64,000 bases of DNA from Obelidium mucronatum (taxonomy: Eukaryota > Chytridiomycota > Chytridiomycetes > Chytridiales > Chytriomycetaceae): NCBI GenBank assembly GCA_025765595.1, contig JAIVFH010000149.1:1-64000 (forward strand), written 5' to 3'. Under the pieces are notes generated by a model. That model ran no database searches and was not told the DNA's origin. It saw nothing but the letters and a program-made list of their open reading frames with translations. Shown here one piece after another: positions 54,279 to 64,000 of this stretch. The position numbers and the translations under genes are program-made. Position 1 is the first letter of the stretch. Each line of letters begins with the position of its first letter.

Positions 54279-57060
54279 ATGAACAACCACGCCCAAATTA
54301 TGCAAAACCGCAAAGAGGCCCTTGCAAACAGTAAACGAATCCATGCCCTGGCCCTTATCAATCCATCAGATGCCGGGTCAACAGCAGCAGCAGCTTTGGG
54401 GCCATTGAAAACTACTGCGAGTGGAAATTCAAGTAAGTCCAGCATTCAAAACTCTGTCCAATCCAAGTATAGACTTACAACGCACCTCTAGTTGTAACCA
54501 GAGAACCAACAGGCTTATCGATAGTAGGAAGGGCCGGTCTCCTATCAAGTGGTGAGAGAATGCATTCTGTTGCCAAGCACTTGATAAAAATAAAACATCA
54601 ACAGAGAACATACCCTCTCCTTCTATTCCCAGGCCAAGGATTGTCGAAATATTGAGAGGTGAAATCCTTTTTATCACCTACTTGATGACCCAACAACTAA
54701 ACCACTCTTTTTTAGAAACAACACCAAATACGCCAAATGATTCCACCAATCCTTCCTCATCAAATGAACATCTTTTGGAAGAACCATTGATGGAACTTCC
54801 TCTGGATCAAACGCGTATTGATCAAGATGCAGAGGTAAATATTCTGTCTTCATCAAAACTGTTTTAATCAAATCACAAAGAACCCCTTTTGCGATGATGC
54901 GGAAATTGCTCAACCGTGCTTATTAGCTGCCAGACAATATGAGCGCAGCTATAAAATCAAAACGCAAGAAGCTAAAGAGGAGCAAGTAAAACTAGCCTTC
55001 TTATGCAGCTATGCTTGGTGAGTTCTTTGTCTCAATTGCTTGAAGTGATGTTCTAATTGAATGATATTCTAATTGAACTGCGCCCATAAGTCTTGTGTCG
55101 GATCAATACGATTCTGAAACTCGCGCTACCACGGATACCAAGTATATTGCATTCCAAAAAATGTGTCGAAAAGCTGTCAAGCTCACTGGTCAGCCTGTTA
55201 ACTCCAACTCTGAGGCTAAATTCCGTCAGGTTGTTACAGCTGGAGTAGCTATTGCAAAGACCCGCTGGTTTGCAACAAACTACTTGGATGGAAAGCAAGT
55301 GAAGGAGATGGAGCCGGCTGATTTCCCCTCACTCTTGCTTAAAGCATTCAGGGACTTTATGCCTAAACCGTCAATACATCCAGTGGCGGAAATATCCTCA
55401 GAGCTTAAAGCTGCGTGTGTACTGGATGCTGTAACTACCACAAGCCTGTGTAGGCTAATTGAAGTTAACAAACGCGGTATGTTTTTGCTTGACTATTTTT
55501 TCCTAAATCTTGCTGATGGTGTGAAACAATTCAGGCAGCAAAAAGGGATCAACTTCTGTTCTAGAGGAAACCATCACAGATGGCGCCGAAGAGGAGGGGA
55601 ATGATAACAATCAAGGCAGGTATTTCCGTGATGCAGAGGATTACTACTGTCCCGAGCCTGAAGATGGTGAAATTCTATGGCCTGTAACACGCGATCGCTC
55701 CCCCACTCCTCCTCCCCCAACACTGGATCAACCAACTTCAGCTGTCATTAATCCAATCCCATCTGTTCAACAGCCTCCGCCATCAGCAACTTCACCCCCA
55801 CCAGCCACTTCACCCTTACCAGCAACTTCTCCTCCACAATCTGCTCTTCCCCCCCCCATCACCGCCACCACCAGCACCATCACCACCACCACCTCCAACA
55901 GCAACCTCACCATCAGCAGTATCCCCACCATCAACAGCACCTCCACAGTCAAACAATCCCGCTTCCACTGACTCAGCTCCTCCCACTGAAACTGCAACTG
56001 CTGAATCTCCCAAGAAAGACACAACAAAAACTGCCAAGGATGTCCCTCCTGCTGCCGCTCCATCCACCAAGCCAAAACCAGCCAGAGGCACCAAGAGGCA
56101 TAACTATTCACCATCTCCCAGAGTTAGAAAATCCCGCACCCGTCCCAGAGAAATAAAAGTCCCCCAACAAGCAGTCAAGCCTGACCCGGATCTATTGATT
56201 GCCAAGAATAAGCGCTTCTTTATTGATGCGTTTGAAGGAACTTTCGACAGCAATGAAGACGACGATGACTGTGTTATTATTGAACACACAGTTGAGCCTG
56301 TCTTTGTCAAGAGCGAATTCTATGACGCGGCATCTATGTTTCTAAAGTATGGGCACCTATCGATGGAAGAGTTCAGACGGTATGCCGCAGATGCTGGATT
56401 TGCTAAACAGCTTGGCCAACTGTATGCAAACGTTTTCAAAACAGGTTTGATTTACTTATAGTATTATGTGTTTCTGATTTGGTTTTAGCCAAACCCCTTT
56501 CCAAGGAGTTTGTATCTGATTCATCTGATAATGAGGAGGAATACAATTCAGATGAGGGAAGCATTGTGGTTGAGATGGATGAACCAGAGGATTGTGCTAC
56601 AGCAGCAGAAGCCAACTCGGAGGTCACGGAAGCCATTAGAGAGCAGGAAGAGGATGACCCAAATGCTCCTGAAGATACCACCATGGCAGAAGCGGAATCA
56701 GTGGAAGAAGTGGAATCAGTGGATGGTTTTGAAAACTTGTTGGGTCAAGTGGTTGTTGTGGACGGGGATTCTGGTCCTGGCACCGGGAGTGATGGTGCTC
56801 CTGAAGAATCAGTAGCTGCAAACAACAATGAGGAGGCAGGTTTGGACATTAGCCAACACTTGGTGGGGGGAGGGATACGGTTGGGAGGTTTGGGTGAGTT
56901 AGGAACTTTGGCTGGAAATGGAGTTGAACCACAGACCAAACAGGCAGGGGTGGACAATCCTGGTGAAAAGTTGTTGGAAAGTGATGACTACTTTGATTGG
57001 GACGCCAGCTCACCCCACCTCCCGTCAACAGCACCACAGCCCAACAGTGGTGAGGAGTAA
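54279..57060 (+). CDS. Unknown ~796-residue low-complexity protein with a C-run frameshift
   Basis: Exons 54279-54432, 54492-54551, 54605-54658, 54716-54834, 54881-55017, 55091-55476, 55535-56444 and 56489-57060 join in frame except for one base: the run of nine C at 55849-55857 has one C too many, after which the sensible frame resumes. Not recognised. Visible parts are a helical region (KEEQVKLAFLCSYAW, KMCRKAVKLTGQPVN, VAIAKTRWFATNYLDGK), a long Pro/Ser/Thr linker, a basic segment (RHNYSPSPRVRKSRTRPR), a second folded region (AKNKRFFIDAFEGTF...MEEFRRYAADAGFAKQLG) and a strongly acidic C-terminus. The C run may be a sequencing error or a real null allele. Confidence 0.55.
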
Positions 57061-57994
57061 AAGATGATGCACTGTTTTGGGACCTCTTGCCACCAAGTAT
57101 ACCTTTGTTTATTCACACGTATTGCATTAGTTTAGATGTTTGATTATTATTAATTCCCTTACCGTTCTTCGTCATATTTGGGCAGAAAAGGGCGAGTGAA
57201 TGCAGGCAGAACGAGTCCACAAACACCCTCCGACAGTTTATTGAGTTGAATAAAACTTATGAAAACTGAAAAAACATAAGGAGAAAAACAAAAGAGGGGG
57301 GCGAAGGGTCAGGTAAAAGAAGAAGGCTGGCGACTGTAGCTGTGCCAGGTGCTGCCTGTAGCTGAAGTGTCGACTGCAGCTTCGTTCGATTTCAAGACAG
57401 AAGAAAAAAGAGAGGGAGGGAAATTCTCCGAGCTCACTTTCATCATTAACCCGCTTTTATGCAGGCACAAAACCATAGTTAATTCCCTTACCGTTCTTCG
57501 TCATATTTGGGCAGAAAAGGGCGAGTGAATGCAGGCAGAACGAGTCCACAAACACCCAAACAAAGAGTGCCCAAATACAAGAAGAGGGGGTAGGTAGCAG
57601 CAAACGTCTGCGGCGAGAAAAGACAACCAAGATGGAACCCGACTCGAACCAGCAAGGGTAGCCGTGGACAGTCCCGTAAAATGGTTCCCGAAAAAACTGC
57701 CTTGCTGCTACCAGGAATTATGCTGAGACAGCAGCGGCTGGATCAAGTAAAAGAAGAAGGCTGGCGACTGTAGCTGTGCCAGGTGCTGCCTGTAGCTGAA
57801 GTGTCGACTGCAGCTTCGTTCGATTTCAAGACAGAAGAAAAAAGAGAGGGAGGGAAATTCTCCGAGCTCACTTTCATCATTAACCCGCTTTTATGCAGGC
57901 ACAAAACCATAGCTAGTTTGATTATTTTTAGCATGTATGAAATAAATGTATTTTTTATTTTTAATAATTTAAAAATTTAATCTAGTTCAATTTA
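57061..57994. repeat. Non-coding region with two interleaved direct duplications
   Basis: Unit A (79 bp) lies at 57150-57228 and 57479-57557, offset 329. Unit B (166 bp, ggctggcgactgtagctg...) lies at 57313-57478 and 57747-57912, offset 434. The order is A-B-A-B and copies are identical or nearly so; the first B directly abuts the second A. The differing offsets mean the gaps have different lengths, not one simple tandem. Local short motifs (ctgtagctg, gactgcagc) repeat inside B. No gene is seen. Confidence 0.85.
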
Positions 57995-60607
57995 ATGAAC
58001 CCAATCAGTGCTGGCCCACCAGAGAGAAGACCACTCATTGAGTGGGGGACCTTACTTGATCCTGCTGCAGTGCGGGCTACACTTCAAGGACATTGCGAAA
58101 AGGGAGGGATCCAAGGAGCCGTCCTCCCAACCCAGTTCTATGTGATTGCCACTCTGTTTGAGCTACCCAAGGATTGGACCCCCGCCATCTGCAATGCATT
58201 CAAAGAGAGACTAGATGCCATTCTGACTCACAGGACGCAGTTGCGAAAAAATCCAGTCCAAAACCACTGGACAAAGCATGACTGGGTCTGTATGATCGAA
58301 CACAACACATACTCTGTCGAAATGTACATGTGGCCTGTCCTGAATCAATGGACAGTCGACAGTACCATGAAATTGGCCACAGACTGTATTCATGCCGCTT
58401 TTGATGAGGTGTCTGCCACATACCCACCCTTTCCAAGTGAGTCCTCACTTACTCTTTTGGCTTTAGAATCCTTAAAATGCGGATAATTTTACAGCTATTC
58501 TCGACTATTCAAACACCAATGAGCTATTATCGCGTCTAAAGCACCATGGAGTCTGTCATGTCATGCATCCTCTGGAAATGGAAGAGACCAACATTGTGAC
58601 ACAACTTCTTGCACAAATGGCGGAACGTGTCTTTTGGCCAGAGACCCGTGCAAGGTCAGAATGGCTACGAGAATATCATCGTGCTGGCAAAAAATTCATG
58701 ATCTTGAATGGCGTCAAATTACCACTTGGAGTTGAACGGATTTCTGGAAATAATTTCCAATACCATCTCGAAACTTGGTCTGATATCGAGGAGTGGGCTG
58801 CTGATAATTCAGAGAAATTGCAGTTGGGTCCTGGAAAGTTTTCAATCCTCAAGTCTGCCTTAAAGAAAATGAAGTTGAATAGACAAAACGCCTACACCCA
58901 GTGCATGAGCGAGTTTTTTGGAATCCAACTGGTTGAATCTGATATCAAGAGCACTGGAGTAGCACTGCTGATGAGTATTCCCAAACTCACGTTTCAGCAA
59001 CTGGACCATTTTGATGCCCAGGTCATGGGCGTTTATTCAACATTGATGAGCATTGGGAGCACCACAAAAACGACTCTGTTTCATCAAACAGACAAATTCA
59101 TGGAGGAATACCGTCGCAGGTGAATTTGTTTTTTTGGCTTGATTTCTTTCAGATTGTTCTAATTAGTGATTTTACAATAATCAGATCTCAAAAAATTGGA
59201 GAAAGAGATGCAGCTATACTCCAAAGTGCCAGTGGAATGCCTCTTGTTGAGGACGACCTACACTATGTCGAGGCAAATTATTCACGCCTGGTTACGGATT
59301 CACCACCACGGCAGTGGAGCGCAAGGACTTACATTCCCGGCTCCGAAGTTTCCTTCCTAGGTCTAGCTGCCCATTGTGAAGTGGGAAATGAGGCTGACAT
59401 CCCAAAGTTGGCTGACAACTGTTGGTGCAAGAGACAATCTGTCAAGCCCCAGTATCAAAGCAAGTCGCCTGTTGGCGTCTTATTTTGCAAATGCCAACTG
59501 TTTTCCCCCGAATCAAAACCACGCACCGTGCACACCTATGTAGAAGGAGGCAAACCGCAATACAAGTTTTTTGACCAACTGTGTGCCGACCCTTATGATG
59601 ATCGCACAATTACATCATATGGGCGGGTCCAAAGTAGCTCAGCAGCTGCCTACATCAAAGGTTTCCGCCATTCTGTCCACTTTGTTCAACTTGCAAGAAA
59701 CGTGCTACGTGAGGGTTAGTTGTATCAATTTCCCCTCTACCTGAAAGTAACTGCTCTTTTCTAGGGCATACTATGCTGGGGTTTGTTGAAAGTGACCGTG
59801 AAGTTTTTGACTACTTGCACCGTTATATGCGAGCTGCAAGACTTGTTGATTTGTTTGGTGGTGACAGTTGTTCTGTAGTTGCTGATAACTTGGAAGACAT
59901 TGTGGACATGCCTTTGGAGAGTTGGGAGGAATATAACATGAGAGTAATTGGTGACTCTACTGCAGTGAAGGAAACCCCCACTGTGCTTGCCGAGTGGAAC
60001 AATCCCCGGGGTTTCAAAGGCACTCCCATTGATCTTTATCTAGCGGAGTGGGATTCCAGTAAATTTGCCGATTCTGGTTCAGTGAGTGAGATGGGCTCGT
60101 TGGATGGGTAAATTAGTTTATAGAGTAAGTAAGAATAAAGAGTACTTTCAAAGTTGTGCATTTTGTTTTAATTGATTCCTTCACAGTGTACACAAGCCCC
60201 TCTCGGCCTGGAAGAAAAATCCCATAATGAATGTCAAAGCTGTATTAAAAACCAAGTTAGATATTCCTGAAAGTTTCAGGCTTCCTGGAGTGGCCGTTGG
60301 TTTTGTTGCAGTTGATTCCTTCACAGTTTATTCTTGTGTCTGTAACCAAAAAAAAAGAGCTGTAAGCACTTCCCCCTCCCCATCAATCATCCATCTTTGG
60401 ATCATATGGTGGGTCCTCAATAACCCGCACCGCATCCTTCTTGATTTCATCAAGCTCCAACCCAACACTATGAACCAGCTCCTCAAACTCCTCACCCATT
60501 CCCTTTACCAACTCCCTTTCATTCATGTTGAGTTTGCGACATATGTTCAAGCCTGGAGGGATATCATTCACAATGACCCTTTCAAAGCGACGAGCTTGGC
60601 AACGTGA
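57995..60607 (+). CDS. Unknown large protein of the satellite-proximal cluster
   Basis: Exons 57995-58436, 58495-59119, 59185-59714, 59765-60107 and 60187-60607 join in frame (786 residues if the last exon runs to 60607). Not recognised. It has an N-terminal helical domain (LPTQFYVIATLFELPKDW, NTYSVEMYMWPVLNQW), a middle with LETWSDIEEWAADNSEKL, and a Cys-rich patch (AAHCEVGNEAD...DNCWCKRQ, then FCKCQLF) that may bind metal. The last ~75 codons run antisense through the 3' end of the H3-like gene, so the true end is probably nearer 60370. The 16-mer ttgattccttcacagt occurs at both 60173-60188 and 60311-60326, the first being the acceptor of the last intron. Confidence 0.55.
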
Positions 60608-61469
60608 CAAGCCACCATTGGGTGGAAGACCCAAATAAAACAAAAGGAATGCGATGCAGCGGTAAGCACAATCGTCAGATGTTGTCTGTGTTCCATTGAC
60701 CACGTACAAGCTTCGCATTCGACGAGACGTCAACTTGCTCAACAAGTTTACAGCAGGCAAAGACCACAGATCCCCTGTGTAGTGTGGTTGAAAAAGAATG
60801 ACGGAGGTGGCTTCAACAACAACAATGGTGGAATGAGCTGGAATGGTCTTTGTCTGGCTACAGTTTTTTTTAACAGCTTGTATTCCCCACCAACAAAAAA
60901 TCCACAACTTACTTTTTCATTGTGTCATAAACAACCTGCACAGCGCACACTCCAAGAGTTTCCACTAGAGCTTCCATTTCCCTGGCAACAGCTGCACTAG
61001 GGTACACTGCTGCATCTCCATAGTCTGGCAGATCCACATATTGTTTCATTTGTTTCATGGTTGTGAAACAAATGGACTTCTCCATAAGGTATGGCAGTAA
61101 GCGAATAGGGATTCTTGATCTAAATTCGGAAACAGGGAGGCCCGTCTTGATTGGATCAAGAAGTAGGAGTGGGGCGTTCTGGCGCAACTCATTCATGGAG
61201 AAGGGGGGGAGAGATGGGAGGTTGTCGGGGAGGCCAGATTGCGGTAGGTTGAAGAGCGTGTGCATTCTGTTGAGAAGGTCTTTGGCAGCCTGGAGATGGA
61301 TGCTGTGGGGATTGCTGCTTGTTTCAACAATGTGTCTTATCGCTTCACCCCGCTCTCCAAAGACTGCTGCATCTGCTGGCGCACCTTTCTTGTTTGCTTG
61401 GGTTCCAAGCTGTTTGCGTGGCGCCTTTCCTCCAGTGGATTTACGAGCATTCTGCTTTGTTCTTGCCAT
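60383..61469 (-). CDS. Histone H3-tail protein with divergent histone fold and extra domains
   Basis: Exons 60913-61469 and 60383-60857; 343 residues. The first 30 mature residues match canonical H3 at 24 positions, keeping K4, K9, S10, K14, K18 and K27 ([10 protein letters not shown], then [10 protein letters not shown]). A ~110-residue insertion follows. Then [11 protein letters not shown] aligns with the H3 alpha-1 stretch KLPFQRLVREI, and YPSAAV aligns with FQSSAV. After that the spacing to the TI(x)P loop is 28 residues in both proteins, continuing across the intron. The core is strongly diverged. A ~150-residue C-terminal extension (helical, acidic at the end) has no H3 counterpart. The gene sits ~50 bp from the satellite. 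It could be a variant or centromeric H3, or an element-borne H3 mimic. Confidence 0.72.
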
Positions 61470-61520
61470 TTTGATTATGAAAAATAAAATAAATATTATT
61501 TCTATTCACCCCAAACAACC

Positions 61521-64000
61521 ACACTATTCACCCCCAACAACCCGCGGGGGCACCAAATGAGCTGTAATTTTAAACATGAGCTAGTAGTAATATATACTAA
61601 CCAAAAACACGCTCAAAACTGCGATAGGTAGCGTGCGAGATTCTGGTGTGTTGGGTAAATGTCAGTATCGCGAGCGCCCTTTGGCGCTGCACTTTGCAAT
61701 TAATATGCGGAGCAGTTTAGTATAGTTACTAACCATGGTTGAAAGGGCATGACGGGGTGGCTTGTAGTTCTTGAGCCACAGATGTGAAGATGCCTGGTCA
61801 CCAACACTATTCACCCCCAACAACCCGCGGGGGCACCAAATGAGCTGTAATTTTAAACATGAGCTAGTAGTAATATATACTAACCAAAAACACGCTCAAA
61901 ACTGCGATAGGTAGCGTGCGAGATTCTGGTGTGTTGGGTAAATGTCAGTATCGCGAGCGCCCTTTGGCGCTGCACTTTGCAATTAATATGCGGAGCAGTT
62001 TAGTATAGTTACTAACCATGGTTGAAAGGGCATGACGGGGCGGCTTGTAGTTCTTGAGCCACAGATGTGAAGATGCCTGGTCACCAACACTATTCACCCC
62101 CAACAACCCGCGGGGGCACCAAATGAGCTGCAATTTTAAACATGAGCTAGTAGTAATATATACTAACCAAAAACACGCTCAAAACTGCGATAGGTAGCGT
62201 GCGAGATTCTGGTGTGTTGGGTAAATGTCAGTATCGCGAGCGCCCTTTGGCGCTGCACTTTGCAATTAATATGCGGAGCAGTTTAGTATAGTTACTAACC
62301 ATGGTTGAAAGGGCATGACGGGGTGGCTTGTAGTTCTTGAGCCACAGATGTGAAGATGCCTGGTCACCAACACTATTCACCCCCAACAACCCGCGGGGGC
62401 ACCAAATGAGCTGTAATTTTAAACATGAGCTAGTAGTAATATATACTAACCAAAAACACGCTCAAAACTGCGATAGGTAGCGTGCGAGATTCTGGTGTGT
62501 TGGGTAAATGTCAGTATCGCGAGCGCCCTTTGGCGCTGCACTTTGCAATTAATATGCGGAGCAGTTTAGTATAGTTACTAACCATGGTTGAAAGGGCATG
62601 ACGGGGTGGCTTGTAGTTCTTGAGCCACAGATGTGAAGATGCCTGGTCACCAACACTATTCACCCCCAACAACCCGCGGGGGCACCAAATGAGCTGCAAT
62701 TTTAAACATGAGCTAGTAGTAATATATACTAACCAAAAACACGCTCAAAACTGCGATAGGTAGCGTGCGAGATTCTGGTGTGTTGGGTAAATGTCAGTAT
62801 CGCGAGCGCCCTTTGGCGCTGCACTTTGCAATTAATATGCGGAGCAGTTTAGTATAGTTACTAACCATGGTTGAAAGGGCATGACGGGGTGGCTTGTAGT
62901 TCTTGAGCCACAGATGTGAAGATGCCTGGTCACCAACACTATTCACCCCCAACAACCCGCGGGGGCACCAAATGAGCTGTAATTTTAAACATGAGCTAGT
63001 AGTAATATATACTAACCAAAAACACGCTCAAAACTGCGATAGGTAGCGTGCGAGATTCTGGTGTGTTGGGTAAATGTCAGTATCGCGAGCGCCCTTTGGC
63101 GCTGCACTTTGCAATTAATATGCGGAGCAGTTTAGTATAGTTACTAACCATGGTTGAAAGGGCATGACGGGGCGGCTTGTAGTTCTTGAGCCACAGATGT
63201 GAAGATGCCTGGTCACCAACACTATTCACCCCCAACAACCCGCGGGGGCACCAAATGAGCTGCAATTTTAAACATGAGCTAGTAGTAATATATACTAACC
63301 AAAAACACGCTCAAAACTGCGATAGGTAGCGTGCGAGATTCTGGTGTGTTGGGTAAATGTCAGTATCGCGAGCGCCCTTTGGCGCTGCACTTTGCAATTA
63401 ATATGCGGAGCAGTTTAGTATAGTTACTAACCATGGTTGAAAGGGCATGACGGGGTGGCTTGTAGTTCTTGAGCCACAGATGTGAAGATGCCTGGTCACC
63501 AACACTATTCACCCCCAACAACCCGCGGGGGCACCAAATGAGCTGTAATTTTAAACATGAGCTAGTAGTAATATATACTAACCAAAAACACGCTCAAAAC
63601 TGCGATAGGTAGCGTGCGAGATTCTGGTGTGTTGGGTAAATGTCAGTATCGCGAGCGCCCTTTGGCGCTGCACTTTGCAATTAATATGCGGAGCAGTTTA
63701 GTATAGTTACTAACCATGGTTGAAAGGGCATGACGGGGCGGCTTGTAGTTCTTGAGCCACAGATGTGAAGATGCCTGGTCACCAACACTATTCACCCCCA
63801 ACAACCCGCGGGGGCACCAAATGAGCTGCAATTTTAAACATGAGCTAGTAGTAATATATACTAACCAAAAACACGCTCAAAACTGCGATAGGTAGCGTGC
63901 GAGATTCTGGTGTGTTGGGTAAATGTCAGTATCGCGAGCGCCCTTTGGCGCTGCACTTTGCAATTAATATGCGGAGCAGTTTAGTATAGTTACTAACCAT
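61521..64000. repeat. 283-bp satellite with 566-bp higher-order period
   Basis: The landmark cccgcggggg recurs at 61541, 61824, 62107, 62390, 62673, 62956, 63239, 63522 and 63805: exactly 283 bp each, about 8.8 units, cut by the window end. Two linked single-base differences alternate (gagctgt/gagctgc and ggggcgg/ggggtgg), giving a dimeric 566-bp unit from the second copy on; one monomer breaks the second alternation. Each unit has three hairpins: cccgcggg, gcgcc-cttt-ggcgc and ttagta-tagt-tactaa. No gene is credible in it. Candidate centromeric, subtelomeric or heterochromatic satellite. Confidence 0.95.

Noticed and set aside
57743..57934. Minus-strand frame inside duplicated unit B
   Set aside because: Runs through duplicated non-coding DNA; no homology or start context.
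61860..61890. TACTAAC motifs in the satellite as intron branch points or snRNA pairing sites
   Set aside because: They are part of AT-rich repeats with no flanking splice signals.
61945..62133. 62-codon minus-strand frame repeated every 566 bp in the satellite
   Set aside because: It has no ATG (begins at TTG) and exists only because a single T/C difference alternates between monomers; no codon-like conservation.
1..64000. CRISPR arrays, bacterial operons or ribosome binding sites
   Set aside because: Gene structure is eukaryotic throughout; the tandem repeats have no unique spacers.

Overview
The window looks like nuclear DNA of an early-diverging, probably zoosporic (chytrid-type) fungus. 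Genes are dense on both strands. Introns are short (about 40-110 nt), with GT-AG ends and CTAAC/CTGAC-like branch points. Core eukaryotic genes can be recognised: ZW10, a mitochondrial pyruvate carrier, TOM7, LSM8, MED31 and XPA. Fungal and zoosporic traits include an alpha-arrestin, a Dal5-type transporter, a GPI-type GH26 protein, a Kex2-processed repeat peptide and two TRP-type channels. The species cannot be named from sequence alone. Exon coordinates were read by eye from splice signals plus reading-frame continuity; most models close exactly in frame, and those that do not are marked.

Layout. 1-1.7 kb: GC-rich tandem repeat and a transposase remnant. 1.7-7.0 kb: ZW10, an MFS transporter with a missing segment, and MPC2. 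7.0-17.75 kb: an insertion bounded by ~165-bp terminal inverted repeats. It carries an OTU-type protease gene, two unknown genes, a 1221-residue DNA polymerase B-like/SF1 helicase/HNH fusion, a RING zinc-finger gene and a coiled-coil gene. 17.8-30.5 kb: an unknown membrane protein, tandem cNMP-domain/D-lactate dehydrogenase fusions, a TRPV-like channel, an organellar 3'-5' exonuclease, TOM7 and a myristoylated EF-hand protein. 30.8-48.6 kb: a run of housekeeping and cell-surface genes, including the secreted repeat-peptide precursor. 48.7-53.6 kb: a second TRP-like channel. 53.6-61.5 kb: unfamiliar intron-rich genes, ending in a protein with an almost perfect histone H3 tail and a divergent histone fold. 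61.5-64 kb: a 283-bp satellite with a 566-bp higher-order period that runs off the window.

How the genes fit together. Most host genes are independent housekeeping units packed head-to-head or tail-to-tail. Two stretches look foreign or accessory. The first is the inverted-repeat element at 7.0-17.75 kb, whose PolB-helicase-HNH protein suggests it replicates its own DNA. It sits exactly between the 3' ends of two convergent host genes. The second is the 53.6-61.5 kb cluster beside the satellite, with a helix-turn-helix protein, two large orphan proteins and the H3-like protein. The strongest leads are the element, the H3-like protein and the peptide precursor with four W-C-x3-G-C units.
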